Source of the DNA: Ancylobacter mangrovi
GTDB taxonomy: Bacteria > Pseudomonadota > Alphaproteobacteria > Rhizobiales > Xanthobacteraceae
Length of the DNA stretch: 64,000 bases
Direction: 5' to 3'
Assembly: GCF_024752355.1 (NCBI RefSeq)
Contig: NZ_JANTHZ010000006.1
Span: forward strand, 62,001 to 126,000
Shown here: positions 1 through 11,858 of the stretch, piece after piece
Position numbering within the stretch: the first letter of the stretch is position 1
Layout: every line of letters begins with the position of its first letter
The notes under the pieces: model-generated
Seen by the model: the letters and a program-made list of their open reading frames with translations, nothing else
What the model was told of the DNA's origin: nothing
Database searches by the model: none
Position numbers and translations under genes: made by a program

Positions 1-591
1 GGCATGTTTACCCGCTCGCGCCCCGACAAGGAGCGCGCCGACCTCGAATTCCACGTCCAGCCGCTCTCGCTCGGCAAGTTCGGCGAGCCGCTGCACCGCT
101 TCCCCGCCTTCACCATGAGCGTGTGCAATTTGCGCCCGACCAGCCGCGGCCGGCTGACGCTCGCGGACGGGGTGGGCGCGCGCGCCCCGCTGATCCAGCC
201 GAACTACCTCTCCACCGAGGAGGACCGGCGCGTCGCCGCCGACAGCATCCGCGTCGCCCGGCGCGTCGTCGCCCAGCCGGCGCTGGCGCCCTACGCGCCG
301 GACGAGATGCTTCCCGGCCCCGATATCGACGACAGCGAGGAGGCGCTGGCGCGCGCCGCCGGCGACATCGGCACGACGATCTTCCATCCCGTGGGCACGG
401 CGAAGATGGGCCTCGCTTCGGACCCGATGGCGGTGGTCGACGAGCGGCTGCGGGTGTTCGGCATCGAGGGCCTGCGCGTCGCCGACGCCTCGATCATGCC
501 AACCATCACCTCGGGCAACACCAACTCGCCGACCATCATGATCGCCGAGAAGGCCGCCGCCATGATCCTCGCCGACGCGCGCGGGCGTTAG
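1..591 (+). CDS. GMC-family oxidoreductase, C-terminal part (truncated by window start)
   Basis: This is the C-terminal part of a choline-dehydrogenase-like FAD enzyme that oxidises an alcohol. The visible part carries FHPVGTAKMG, which includes the catalytic histidine, and GNTNSPTIMIAEKAA, which includes the second active-site residue; both belong to the GMC C-terminal domain. The reading frame enters from upstream, so the N-terminal FAD-binding domain lies outside the window and the substrate cannot be inferred. The stop is TAG at 589-591. A convergent murein endopeptidase gene follows after 26 bp. The family is certain from these motifs; the substrate is unknown. Confidence 0.9.
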   Translation, partial: GMFTRSRPDKERADLEFHVQPLSLGKFGEPLHRFPAFTMSVCNLRPTSRGRLTLADGVGARAPLIQPNYLSTEEDRRVAADSIRVARRVVAQPALAPYAPDEMLPGPDIDDSEEALARAAGDIGTTIFHPVGTAKMGLASDPMAVVDERLRVFGIEGLRVADASIMPTITSGNTNSPTIMIAEKAAAMILADARGR

Positions 592-617
592 GCGACGCAG
601 GCGCCCCCGGGTCGCCC

Positions 618-1541
618 TCACTTCGCCAGCAGCACCTGGCGGCAGACGGATGGAAGGTCCTTCAGCATCAAGGGCGGCTTGGGCTTCGGCGGCACCTTGG
701 GCGGCTTCGGGTGGAGGTTCTCGTCAGAGAACCACCAGTCGAGCGCCTCGCCGCAGCCCTCGCCCGGCGTCACTGCCGCCTGCGGCCGGCAGTCCGCGCT
801 GCCGGCAGGGCACGCGAGGCGCACATGCATGTGGTAGTCGTGGCCCCAATAGGGGCGCACCTTCTGCAGCCAGCCGCGCTCGCCGGTGGCGTCGCGGCAC
901 AGCGCCTTCTTGATCGCCGCATTGACCAGCACGCGCTCGACCTCGGGGTCCTGCGCCGCCGCCCGGATCACGGCGAGCAGCGAGGGCGTCCACACCTTGG
1001 CATCGACGTCGAGCCGGTCCGGCCGCACGATCATCGTCGCCGAGACCTTCTCGCGCTCCTCGCGGGTGAAGGGGCGCCCGGGCATCGGCCTCAGCCAGAT
1101 GTCGGCGTCGAGGCCCACCTGGTGCGAAGCGTGGCCGCTCGACATCGGCCCGCCGCGCGGCTGCGACATGTCGCCGACCAGTATGCCCGGCCAGTCGGAA
1201 ACCTGCGGCACCTTCGCGGAAAAACGCTCGAGAAAGGCGATGAGCGCGGGATGGCCCCAGTTGCGGTTGCGCGAGAGCCGCATCACCTGCCAGCTCGCGC
1301 CGGTGATCGGCAGCGCCTCGGCGCCGGCGAGGCAGCCCTTCGAATAGAAGCCGATCGACTGCTCGGGCATCGGCGCCGGTCCCTTCTCCGCGCCGAAGAG
1401 CTGGCGGGCCGGCACCGTGTCGAGTTTCGCGGACGCCGCCTGCTGCGCCATGGCCGGCGCCGACAGCCCGCCGATCAGGATCGCCGTGCAGACGGCCGCC
1501 CGGCGCCAGCTCCCACCCCGTCCCGGCCGGCACGCGTCCAT
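618..1541 (-). CDS. mepA: Penicillin-insensitive murein endopeptidase MepA
   Basis: Periplasmic zinc endopeptidase (peptidase family M74) that cleaves D-Ala-mDAP cross-links in peptidoglycan. The 307-aa product begins with a short basic stretch and a hydrophobic signal peptide ending near AMAQQA. It contains SSGHASHQVGLDADIW, the metal-binding block typical of MepA, and a late HDYHMHVRL block that supplies further zinc ligands. The length is near the family norm. It starts 7 bp after the L,D-transpeptidase gene and probably shares its transcript, which makes a small cell-wall remodelling operon. Confidence 0.93.
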   Translation of the reverse strand: MDACRPGRGGSWRRAAVCTAILIGGLSAPAMAQQAASAKLDTVPARQLFGAEKGPAPMPEQSIGFYSKGCLAGAEALPITGASWQVMRLSRNRNWGHPALIAFLERFSAKVPQVSDWPGILVGDMSQPRGGPMSSGHASHQVGLDADIWLRPMPGRPFTREEREKVSATMIVRPDRLDVDAKVWTPSLLAVIRAAAQDPEVERVLVNAAIKKALCRDATGERGWLQKVRPYWGHDYHMHVRLACPAGSADCRPQAAVTPGEGCGEALDWWFSDENLHPKPPKVPPKPKPPLMLKDLPSVCRQVLLAK

Positions 1542-1548
1542 AATGGCC

Positions 1549-2580
1549 TCAGCTCATCGCCTGCGTCATGACGACGAAATCCTTGGGCGAGCGCGTGTCG
1601 GTCGTCGCCGGCAGATCGGTGATGAACATGGTCGAGCCGGGCACGAGCAGGCCGGCGAGCTTCTGGTTGGCTTCCGGCGCCACGGTGATGCGGTCGATCG
1701 CCTCCGCCGGCTTGCCGCCCACCACGCCGTTGCCCTCGAACGCCACCGCGGTCCAGGAGACCTCGCCGCCGACCTTCTTCAGCACGTAGACCACGTTGCC
1801 GAGCGGCGTCTGCGGATCGGCGATGGTGACCGGCGCGGTCAGCACCTCTTCGCCGTCCTTCAGCACCACGAGCTGCCGGTCGGCGCCGCTGATGACCATC
1901 GAGACGGCGTCTTCCGCGTTCACCGGCCCGGCGGCCGGATCGGTCTCGGCCTTGGCCTCGGGGCTCTTGGGCGCATCGTCCATGATCGCCGTGGTCGCGT
2001 CCGCCGGCAGGACGAGGCCGGGATGCAGCACGTCGATCGGCTCGGAATGGGCGTCGGCGATGATCACCGGCGTGCCGTAATGGGTGACCGAGAACACCAG
2101 CTTGGCGAAGGCGAGCGGCAGGTGCACGCAGCCATGCGAGGACGGATAGCCCGGCAGCCCGCCGGCATGCAGCGCCACGCCCGACCAGGTGAGCCGCTCC
2201 GTATAGGGCATGGACGCGTCGTCATAGATCGAGGAATGGTGGTCGACGTCCTTCTGCAGGATCGTGAACACCCCGACCGGCGTCGCGTGGCCGGCCCGCC
2301 CGGTGGAGCAGGTCGACACGCCGATCCGCACCCCGTTTCGGTAGACGTAGCAGCGCTGGTCCGGCAGCGAGACGATGATGGCGACGAAGCCCTCCGGCGC
2401 GCGGTCCGGGTACCACTCGAACGCGCCCGGCTTGAGCGCGTCGACGTCGACCTCCCCGTCCTTCGCCGGCCCGCCCTGCTGCGCCAGCGCCGCCCCGCCG
2501 GCGACGAATGCCCCCGCGCCGCCGAACAGACGAAGGACCTGGCGCCGGCTCGCGCCCGCCAGGTTTCGCTCCGATGCCAT
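1549..2580 (-). CDS. L,D-transpeptidase (YkuD domain) with degenerate second copy
   Basis: Cell-wall L,D-transpeptidase of 343 aa. The N-terminus has a twin-arginine-like signal (SRRQVLRLF, residues 11-19) followed by a hydrophobic stretch, which suggests Tat export. The catalytic YkuD block spans about residues 65-175, with His139 and the S-H-G-C motif at 148-151; Cys151 is the expected nucleophile. Residues about 227-285 resemble the start of the same domain again (SGADRQLVVLKDGEEV against SLPDQRCYVYRNGVRI) but lack the His and Cys, so this looks like a degenerate internal duplication. mepA lies directly downstream. Confidence 0.92.
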   Translation of the reverse strand: MASERNLAGASRRQVLRLFGGAGAFVAGGAALAQQGGPAKDGEVDVDALKPGAFEWYPDRAPEGFVAIIVSLPDQRCYVYRNGVRIGVSTCSTGRAGHATPVGVFTILQKDVDHHSSIYDDASMPYTERLTWSGVALHAGGLPGYPSSHGCVHLPLAFAKLVFSVTHYGTPVIIADAHSEPIDVLHPGLVLPADATTAIMDDAPKSPEAKAETDPAAGPVNAEDAVSMVISGADRQLVVLKDGEEVLTAPVTIADPQTPLGNVVYVLKKVGGEVSWTAVAFEGNGVVGGKPAEAIDRITVAPEANQKLAGLLVPGSTMFITDLPATTDTRSPKDFVVMTQAMS

Positions 2581-2593
2581 TGCCGTGATTCTC

Positions 2594-2742
2594 CACTTCA
2601 GCCGAAGTGAAGATATCCTCCCGCCGCCAGCCGCGCCACTATACCTGTCTTACAGTTCCCCGTTACAGGTACTACGTCAGCACCTTATGTATCCGGAGTT
2701 GTTTGTGGTGCTCGGCTAATATTTCGTACGCGCATCTACGAA
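2594..2742. promoter_or_regulatory. Divergent intergenic region with inverted repeats
   Basis: Region between the L,D-transpeptidase gene (leftward) and the PRC-barrel gene (rightward). Three inverted repeats are visible: CACTTC/GAAGTG at 2594-2609 (4-nt spacer, just upstream of the leftward start), TACCTGT/ACAGGTA at 2642-2671 (16-nt spacer) and TTCGTA/TACGAA at 2723-2742 (8-nt spacer). They are candidate operators; no factor can be named. Confidence 0.35.
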
Positions 2743-2747
2743 CTTCC

Positions 2748-2772
2748 GGAACCCGCCGCGCAAAAAGACGTT
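2748..2772 (+). promoter_or_regulatory. EcfG-type general stress promoter (GGAAC-N16-CGTT)
   Basis: GGAAC at 2748-2752 and CGTT at 2769-2772 are separated by exactly 16 nt. This matches the consensus recognised by the alphaproteobacterial general stress sigma factor EcfG. The element lies 41 bp before the ATG of a PRC-barrel protein, a class often found in the general stress regulon. It leaves room for a leader of about 35 nt containing a GAGGGAGG ribosome-binding site. Confidence 0.7.
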
Positions 2773-2813
2773 CTGCCCTCATTGCAGTGCTTCATCCACG
2801 AGGGAGGCAGAGA

Positions 2814-3197
2814 ATGCACAGCACACAGCAGAACCTCGAAGCGCGCGAGACCATGACGCTGATCGGGAGCGACAAGGTGGAGGGCACGGCCGTCTACCGT
2901 CCGAACGGCGATCGCATCGGTTCCATCGCCCGTGTCATGATCGACAAGCTGAGCGGCCAGACCGCCTATGCGGTGATGAGTTTCGGCGGCTTCCTCGGCT
3001 TCGGCGAGGACTACTATCCCCTGCCCTGGTCCCTGCTGAAGTACGACGAGGGCCTCGATGGCTACCTCGTCGACATCACCGAGGAGCAGCTTCGCGGCGC
3101 GCCCCGCCATTCCAGCGCGGATGAAGGCGCCTGGGAGGATCGCGACTGGGACCGCAAGGTCAACGACTACTACCACGTGCCGCCCTACGTCATCTGA
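2814..3197 (+). CDS. PRC-barrel domain protein, stress-type
   Basis: Soluble 127-aa protein consisting mostly of one PRC-barrel domain (about residues 13-90; VEGTAVYRPNGDRIGS, followed by AYAVMSFGGFLGFGEDYYPLPW) and an acidic, Tyr-rich tail ending DYYHVPPYVI. Proteins of this shape are common in rhizobia and methylotrophs, usually stress-induced and of unknown biochemical role. The ATG at 2814 was chosen because GAGGGAGG sits just upstream and a GGAAC-N16-CGTT promoter precedes it; upstream in-frame codons lack both. A strong intrinsic terminator follows 23 bp after the stop, so the gene is probably monocistronic. Confidence 0.88.
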   Translation: MHSTQQNLEARETMTLIGSDKVEGTAVYRPNGDRIGSIARVMIDKLSGQTAYAVMSFGGFLGFGEDYYPLPWSLLKYDEGLDGYLVDITEEQLRGAPRHSSADEGAWEDRDWDRKVNDYYHVPPYVI

Positions 3198-3220
3198 CGC
3201 GGCACGCACCTGTCGGTAAG

Positions 3221-3248
3221 AAGGCCGGGCGCGAGCCCGGCCTTTTTT
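3221..3248 (+). terminator. Intrinsic terminator after PRC-barrel gene
   Basis: A perfect 10-bp stem AAGGCCGGGC/GCCCGGCCTT with a GCGA tetraloop is followed by a run of T residues (3243-3248). It lies 23 bp after the stop codon and between two convergent genes. Confidence 0.9.
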
Positions 3249-3268
3249 CGCGCGTCTGGGGGAAGCCG

Positions 3269-3454
3269 CTATTCCTTTGTCGTGTCGACGAGATCGGCGC
3301 CGGGCGCGTTCTTCTTGATCGACTCGATGGCGCCCATGGCCGAGGCCTTGGCCTTGTAGCCCTCCGAGGAGAACATGCTCTCGCCGTTGGACGCCTTGAA
3401 GCGGAAGCGGAACTCGCCTGCCTTGTCCTTGTAGACTTCGAATTTGTAAGCCAT
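3269..3454 (-). CDS. YegP/DUF1508-family small protein
   Basis: A 61-aa protein beginning MAYKFEVYKDKAGEFRFRF with GESMFSSEGY, the single DUF1508 (YegP-like) repeat. The family forms small beta-sheet domains, often in tandem; here there is one. The function is unknown. Its promoter must lie in the short gap to lepA. It faces the PRC-barrel gene, and the terminator between them probably insulates both. Confidence 0.85.
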   Translation of the reverse strand: MAYKFEVYKDKAGEFRFRFKASNGESMFSSEGYKAKASAMGAIESIKKNAPGADLVDTTKE

Positions 3455-3524
3455 GCCCCCTGTCTCCCTTCTCGATCAGGTAGGCAGATGTGAGCACGAA
3501 ATCCGGTGTTTGGGTAGCGTGGCG

Positions 3525-5330
<1,806 letters not shown>

Positions 5331-5432
5331 GGCGCGGCGAGATAGCATTGGCGCCGAGGCGCCACAAGGCGGCTGCCTTGCGCAGTGGCATGTGATCGAC
5401 CACATTCCCACCGCCTGCCTCAAGGAGTTCCC

Positions 5433-6068
5433 ATGCCCGAGCTGAAGATCGCCGTCGTGCCCGTCACCCCGTTCCAGCAGAACTGCTCGATCGTCTGGGA
5501 CGAGAAGACCAAGCGCGGCGCGGTGATCGACCCGGGCGGAGATCTGCCGCGCATCCTCGCAGCGCTGGAGGAACTGGAGGTCACGCCGGAGAAGATCGTC
5601 CTCACCCACGGGCATATCGACCACGCCGCGGGCGCCGCCGAGCTTGCCGAGACGCTGAAGGTGCCGGTGGAAGGGCCGCATGAGGGCGACAAGTTCCTGC
5701 TCGACAACCTGCCGGCCGACGGCGAGCGCACCGGCATTCCCGGCCGCGCGGTCACGCCGGACCGCTGGCTCGCCGAGGGCGACGTGCTCGACATCGGCGG
5801 CGTGCCGTTCGAGGTGCTGCACGTGCCGGGCCACACGCCGGGCCATATCGTGCTGGTGAACCGCGCCAACAACATCGCCATCGTCGGCGACACGCTGTTC
5901 CAGCGCTCGGTCGGCCGCACCGACTTCCCCTATGGCGACCACGACCTGCTGATCGCCGGCATCAAGTCCAAGCTGCTGCCGCTGGGCGACGCCTTCACCA
6001 TCCTGCCCGGGCACGGCGCGGCCTCGAACATCGCGCTGGAGAAGCGCACCAACCCGTTCCTGCGCTGA
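5433..6068 (+). CDS. MBL-fold metallohydrolase, glyoxalase II-like
   Basis: A 211-aa metallo-beta-lactamase-fold hydrolase close to the short glyoxalase II (YcbL/GloC) group. Visible metal ligands are the [11 protein letters not shown] motif, the central HVPGHTPGH, the GDTLF aspartate and the terminal LPGHG. It has no signal peptide and is therefore cytoplasmic. The ATG at 5433 follows AAGGAG (5422-5427) at good spacing. It probably acts on a thioester such as S-lactoylglutathione, but substrate specificity within this group is broad. Confidence 0.9.
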   Translation: MPELKIAVVPVTPFQQNCSIVWDEKTKRGAVIDPGGDLPRILAALEELEVTPEKIVLTHGHIDHAAGAAELAETLKVPVEGPHEGDKFLLDNLPADGERTGIPGRAVTPDRWLAEGDVLDIGGVPFEVLHVPGHTPGHIVLVNRANNIAIVGDTLFQRSVGRTDFPYGDHDLLIAGIKSKLLPLGDAFTILPGHGAASNIALEKRTNPFLR

Positions 6069-6176
6069 CGGCACGAAAGCGCGGCAGATTGCCTAAGGGA
6101 AGCGCCACGAAATAGTTACTCGCCCACCGGCGCGCCTGACCGGATGATGAGGCCACACCAGCCCCGGAGTCCCGTC

Positions 6177-6998
6177 ATGACGCGCTTCGTAACCGCGTGC
6201 CTGCTCGCCCTTGCCGGCCTCCTGGCTCCCTTCGCGACCGCGCCCGCCTCGGCGCAGGCGGAGCGCTGCCCCAAGCTGGTGGCGGGCAGCCCCTTCCTCG
6301 CCCCGCCGGAGCCCCGCGCCCTCCCCGCCGCCTATCTCCAGCCGCGCGAGGTGAGCCTCTCCTATATCGGCCACTCCACCTTCCTGATCGAGACTGTCGG
6401 CGGCGTCACGGTGGCGACCGACTACAACGACTATGCCCGCCCCGACGTGGTGCCGCGCGTCGCCACGATGAACCGGGCCCACCTCACCCACTACTCGCTG
6501 AACCCGGACCCCGGCATCGAATATGTGCTGAAGGGCTGGCGCGAGGATCGCGACCCCGTCCATTACGACATGGAGGTGGGGGACCTTTGGATCGGCAACC
6601 TGCAGACCAACATCCGCGACTGGGAAGGCGGCACGATCCGCAACGGCAACTCGATCTTCGTGTTCCGCGCGGCGGATCTGTGCATCGCCCATCTCGGGCA
6701 CCTGCATCACCTGCTTACCGAACAGGACCTCGGCGCGCTGGGGCGCATCGACGTGGTGCTGGCCCCGGTCGACGGTAGCTACACGCTCGACGTCGACGGC
6801 ATGGTCGAGGTGCTCAAGAAGCTGGAATCGCCGGTGGTGATCCCGATGCACTATTTCAATCAGGCCACGCTGGAGCGTTTCCTCGAGCATTTCGCCAGCA
6901 GCAAATACGCGATCCGGCGCGAGAACTCGCCCACCCTCGTCCTGTCGCGGGCGAGCCTGCCGACCCAGCCGACCGTCATCGTGCTGCCGGGCCATTGA
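6177..6998 (+). CDS. Exported MBL-fold (UlaG-like) protein with atypical metal motif
   Basis: A 273-aa protein with a clear Sec signal peptide (hydrophobic core to about residue 24, ASAQA cleavage region) and then the UlaG-like start LSYIGHSTFLIET. In place of a normal HxHxDH motif it has HLTHYSLNPD, while HLGHLHH and a late MHYF histidine remain. The metal site is therefore altered and the activity cannot be assumed. The ATG at 6177 follows CCGGAG. It is convergent with the CoxS-CoxG gene across the 34-bp repeat array. Confidence 0.82.
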   Translation: MTRFVTACLLALAGLLAPFATAPASAQAERCPKLVAGSPFLAPPEPRALPAAYLQPREVSLSYIGHSTFLIETVGGVTVATDYNDYARPDVVPRVATMNRAHLTHYSLNPDPGIEYVLKGWREDRDPVHYDMEVGDLWIGNLQTNIRDWEGGTIRNGNSIFVFRAADLCIAHLGHLHHLLTEQDLGALGRIDVVLAPVDGSYTLDVDGMVEVLKKLESPVVIPMHYFNQATLERFLEHFASSKYAIRRENSPTLVLSRASLPTQPTVIVLPGH

Positions 6999-7055
6999 CG
7001 GCATTTTAAGGGGCACGGGCGCATAAGGGAGGCGAACGCCGCCTGCGGCCTCCGG

Positions 7056-7315
7056 GCCGCGATGAATCGCCGTGCGAGGAACCGCCGGCAAGTCGCTGAA
7101 TCGATCTGGCAGCAATGCCGGCCAAGTCGCGGATTCATTTTCTCCGCCGAACGGCGCAAGTCGATGAATCGATCTGTGCGGAACTCGCTCCAAGAGTCTG
7201 ATCGGACTCGACGATTTACGCGCGGTTAAAGCAATGGCACAGCGGATATCCGCCCCCGCCCCGCGCTCATGAATCGGCGTCGGAGCCCGGAAGACGCCGA
7301 AGCTGAATCGCCGTC

Positions 7316-7330
<15 letters not shown>
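7056..7330. repeat. Degenerate 34-bp tandem repeat array with GANTC cores
   Basis: GAATC-type cores recur at 7064, 7098, 7132 (GATTC) and 7166, exactly 34 bp apart. A one-base-deleted copy (GATCG) sits at 7200, and two more cores are at 7271 and 7305, again 34 bp apart. Units 2-4 start with AAGTCG at 7090, 7124 and 7158. The common core is TGAATCG. The array fills the convergent gap between the UlaG-like gene and the CoxS-CoxG gene and runs into the end of the latter. It contains eight GANTC sites, the CcrM methylation target. The function is unknown. Confidence 0.75.
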
Positions 7331-8493
<1,163 letters not shown>

Positions 8494-8497
<4 letters not shown>

Positions 8498-9309
8498 GCG
8501 GAAAGGCTCTCATCTTCCAGCGCCGCGACCGCCTGGCGGATCACGGCCTGGCGCAGGCGCAGGCTGGCAGGGTCGGCGGCGAGCCCGGCCGCGCGCAAGG
8601 CGTCGTCCAGCGTCGCCGGGTCGCTTGTCGCCGCCGCGGCGTCGGCGATGACGATCTGGCGGGCCTCGGTCGCGCCGATGACGAGGCGGTGCACGCCGCG
8701 CGCCGGGTCGGCGAGCACCGCGCACATCGCCTCGGCGAACTCGCCCACCTTGCGGCAGGACTTGCGGTAGCCGAAGCGCGCCCCGGCCGAGCAGCGCGGC
8801 ACGAAGATGCCGGTGACGATCTCGCCGTCCTGAAGCGCGGTCTCGAAGGCGCCGAGGATGAAGTCCTCCACCGGCAGCTCGCGCGTGCCCGACGGCCCGG
8901 CGAGGTGGACGCGCGCGCCGAGCGCGGCGAGCGTGGTCGGCCAGTCCGCCGCCGGGTCGGCATGGGCGAGGCTGCCGCCCATGGTGCCGCGGTTGCGCAC
9001 GGCACGATAGGCGATGCCCCGCGCGATGCGGGCGAGGAAGCCCGGCGTCGGGTCGGGCACGGCCCCGTCCTCGAACTCGGCATGGGTGATGCCGGCGCCG
9101 AACAACGTGCCCTCGGCCCCCTCCTCGACCTGCCGGAGCGGCGCCAGCCGGCCGACATCGACCAGCAGCGGCGGCCGGGCGAGGCGAAGGTTCAGCATCG
9201 GGCCGAGGCTCTGGCCGCCGGAGAGCGGCTTGGCGCCGCCCTGCCCCAGCGCGGCGAGCGCTCCCGCCAGGTCGGCGGGGCGCTCATAGTCGAACCGCGC
9301 GGCCTTCAC
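8494..9309 (-). CDS. Molybdenum hydroxylase FAD-binding subunit (CoxM type)
   Basis: A 271-aa medium subunit of a CoxSML-type hydroxylase that passes electrons from the iron-sulfur subunit to the acceptor. Both FAD-binding blocks are visible: KPLSGGQSLGPMLNLR near residue 35 and TMGGSLAHADPAADWP near residue 110. The length is standard. It overlaps the large-subunit gene upstream and the CoxS-CoxG gene downstream by 4 bp each, so the three are translationally coupled. Confidence 0.93.
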
Positions 9310-11702
9310 GACACTGCCTCCGCGCCCACGGCTTCGCGTGCGGCGCGTGCCGCCTCCACCGCCTCGCGCACCCGGCGCGGCGTCATCGGCGACATGGTGA
9401 GCTCGACGCCGAGATCGGCCAGCGCGTCGTTGATCGCGTTGCCGATCGCCGCCGGCGGCGCGATCGCCCCACCCTCGCCTATGCCCTTCTGGCCGAAGCG
9501 GGTGTTGGGGGAAGGCGTCTCCATATGGGCGATGCGCACTTCCGGCATCTCGCCCGCGCCGGGCAGCAGGTAGTCGGCGAAGGTCGAGGCGAGCGGCTGG
9601 CCGTGCTCGTCATAGACCATCTCCTCATAGAGCGCGGTGCCGATGCCCTGCGCGGTGCCGCCATAGATCTGGCCATCGACCACCATCGGGTTGAGCAGCA
9701 CGCCGCCATCCTCGACGATGACGTAGTCGAGGATCTCGACTTCGCCGGTCTCCGGCTCCACCGCGACCACGCAGGCATGGCTGGCATAAGAGAAGGTGCC
9801 GGTGTCCACGGTCGGCCGATAGCCCGCCACGAGGTCGAGCCCATCCGGATTGGCGTCCGCCGGCAGGTTCTGCGGCGCGCGGTAGAAGGTGAAGGCCACC
9901 TCCTTGAAGGTGACGGAGCCGGACGGGCCGACCACCGCCGCGTCCTCGATCCGCACCGCGTCGACCGGCGCCTGCAGCAGATGCGCGCCGATGCCCTTGA
10001 TGCGCTCCGCCAGCTTCTCGCAGGCGCTCGCCACCGCGCCGCCCGCCATCACCGCCGAGCGCGAGCCCCAGGTGCCGGTGGAATAGGGCGTCACCGCCGT
10101 GTCGCCATGCACCACGTTGACGAGGTCCGGGTCGATGCCCAGCACCTCGCAGGCGATCTGCGCCAGCGTGGTCTCCATCGACTGGCCGTGGCTCTGGTTG
10201 CCGACCCGCACCTCCAGCGTGCCGTCCGGCGTCAGCCGGGCGCCGCACTGCTCGAAGCCGGGCACCATGGGGATGCCCCAGCCGTGATAGACCGAGGTGC
10301 CATGCGCGCCCTGCTCGCAATAGGTGGCGTAGCCGATGCCGATGCGCCGCCCGTCCGCCTCGCCGCGCTTCTGGCGCTCGCGCACCGCCGCATGGCCGAT
10401 CATCTCGTGCGCCCGGCGCAGGCTCTCGGGATAGTCGCCCATGTCGAAGTCCTTCCCGGTGATGGACTTGAAGGGCATCTGGTCCGGCCGCACGAGGTTG
10501 CGCATGCGCACCTCATAGGGCTCGATCCCGGCCGCGCGGGCCACCGCGTCGATCATCAGCTCCATCGCCGTGCACACGCCGGTGCGGGCGACGCCGCGAT
10601 AGGGCACGATGGGCGGCTTGTTCGAGCACACCGAATAGGCGCGGCATTTGTAGGACGGCAGGTCGTAGGGCCCGGGCAGGTTCGAGACCACCTGCGCCCC
10701 TTCGAGGCAGGCCGAGAACGGGTAGACCGAATAGGCGCCGGCATCGACATGCGACACCGCCTCGAAACCGAGCAGCCTGCCGTCGGTGTCGGCATAGGCG
10801 GTCATGACATAGTGGTGCTCGCGGCAGTTCGCGGCGGCGATCAGGTGCTCGCGCCGGTCCTCCAGCCACTTGATCGGCCGGTCGAGCATGAGCGAGGCCC
10901 AGGAGCAGCACACTTCCTCGGGCTGGAGCAGCCCCTTCCAGCCGAAGCCGCCGCCGACATCGGGCGCCACCACGCGGATGCGGCGCTCGTCGAGCCCGAG
11001 GCATTCGGCGAGCCCCGAGCGCACGATGTGCGGCATCTGGGTCGAGGTCCACAGGCTGAGCTGCTCGATATGCCGCTCATAGACGGCGATGCAGCCCTTG
11101 CCCTCCATCGGCGCCATGCACTGCCGGCTGGTGCGCACCTCGCGCGTGACCTTGATCGGCGCCTGCGCCAGCGCCTCGTCGAAATTACGCTCGGCCTGCG
11201 AGGTCAGGAACACATTGTCCGGCCAGTCGTCATGGATGCGCGCCGCCTCGGGCCCGACCGCCCGCAGCATGTCGAAATTGGCGCCGAGCTCCTCGTAGTC
11301 GATGCTCACGAGCTCGGCGAGATCCTCCGCCTCGGCGCGGCTTTCGGCCAGCACCATCACCACCGGCTCGCCGACGAAGCGCACCTTGTCGCTCGCGAGC
11401 GAGGGCTGGGCGGAGACGCGGAAGCCCGGCAGACCGGTCTTGGCGAGGATGTCCTTCACCCCCATCATGTCGGCATGGGTGAAGGCGCGCCCCTTCAGCT
11501 CGGGCGGGATGTGGATGGTGCGGATGCGCGCATGGGCCAGGGTGGAACGCACGAAGGCGGCCTCGAGCTGGCCCGGAAATCGCATGTCGCCGATGAACCG
11601 CCCACGCCCTTGGAGAAGACGGGCATCCTCCTTGCGGGGTACCGACGCACCAACCCCCCGACGCCCTTCCCGCCGTTCGCTGATCCCCTGCTGGCCGGCC
11701 AT
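9306..11702 (-). CDS. Molybdenum hydroxylase large (molybdopterin) subunit, CoxL/XDH type
   Basis: Catalytic Mo-MCD subunit of 798 aa. QSHGQ (cofactor-binding), VPYRGVARTG and the catalytic-glutamate block FGQKGIGEGGAI are visible. The AYxCSFR loop of true form I CO dehydrogenase is absent, so CO is not a likely substrate; an aldehyde or N-heterocycle is more likely. The ATG at 11702 is preceded by GGGGGAG at very short spacing. A GTG at 11735 would add 11 residues and cannot be excluded. It is the first gene of a three-gene operon that is divergent from a second large-subunit gene. Confidence 0.92.
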   Translation of the reverse strand: MAGQQGISERREGRRGVGASVPRKEDARLLQGRGRFIGDMRFPGQLEAAFVRSTLAHARIRTIHIPPELKGRAFTHADMMGVKDILAKTGLPGFRVSAQPSLASDKVRFVGEPVVMVLAESRAEAEDLAELVSIDYEELGANFDMLRAVGPEAARIHDDWPDNVFLTSQAERNFDEALAQAPIKVTREVRTSRQCMAPMEGKGCIAVYERHIEQLSLWTSTQMPHIVRSGLAECLGLDERRIRVVAPDVGGGFGWKGLLQPEEVCCSWASLMLDRPIKWLEDRREHLIAAANCREHHYVMTAYADTDGRLLGFEAVSHVDAGAYSVYPFSACLEGAQVVSNLPGPYDLPSYKCRAYSVCSNKPPIVPYRGVARTGVCTAMELMIDAVARAAGIEPYEVRMRNLVRPDQMPFKSITGKDFDMGDYPESLRRAHEMIGHAAVRERQKRGEADGRRIGIGYATYCEQGAHGTSVYHGWGIPMVPGFEQCGARLTPDGTLEVRVGNQSHGQSMETTLAQIACEVLGIDPDLVNVVHGDTAVTPYSTGTWGSRSAVMAGGAVASACEKLAERIKGIGAHLLQAPVDAVRIEDAAVVGPSGSVTFKEVAFTFYRAPQNLPADANPDGLDLVAGYRPTVDTGTFSYASHACVVAVEPETGEVEILDYVIVEDGGVLLNPMVVDGQIYGGTAQGIGTALYEEMVYDEHGQPLASTFADYLLPGAGEMPEVRIAHMETPSPNTRFGQKGIGEGGAIAPPAAIGNAINDALADLGVELTMSPMTPRRVREAVEAARAAREAVGAEAVS

Positions 11703-11737
11703 GACTCCCCCGACTGAACCTCTTGTGTCAGACACTA

Positions 11738-11771
11738 TCTTATTCGATTATCGAGCTTATCACAGGATAAG
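11738..11771. promoter_or_regulatory. Divergent promoter region with CTTATC/GATAAG dyad
   Basis: The AT-rich gap between the two divergent large-subunit genes carries a perfect inverted repeat CTTATC-ACAG-GATAAG at 11756-11771 and a TCTTATT heptamer at 11738-11744. It is a candidate operator serving both transcription units; the regulator is unknown. Confidence 0.45.
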
Positions 11772-11858
11772 TGCTGATCTTTGCACAAATAGAAACATTC
11801 GCAAGGGCACGGACCGCCGCGCGGGTTGCGGATCGGCTTCGGGCGAGGAGTGGAAGCG

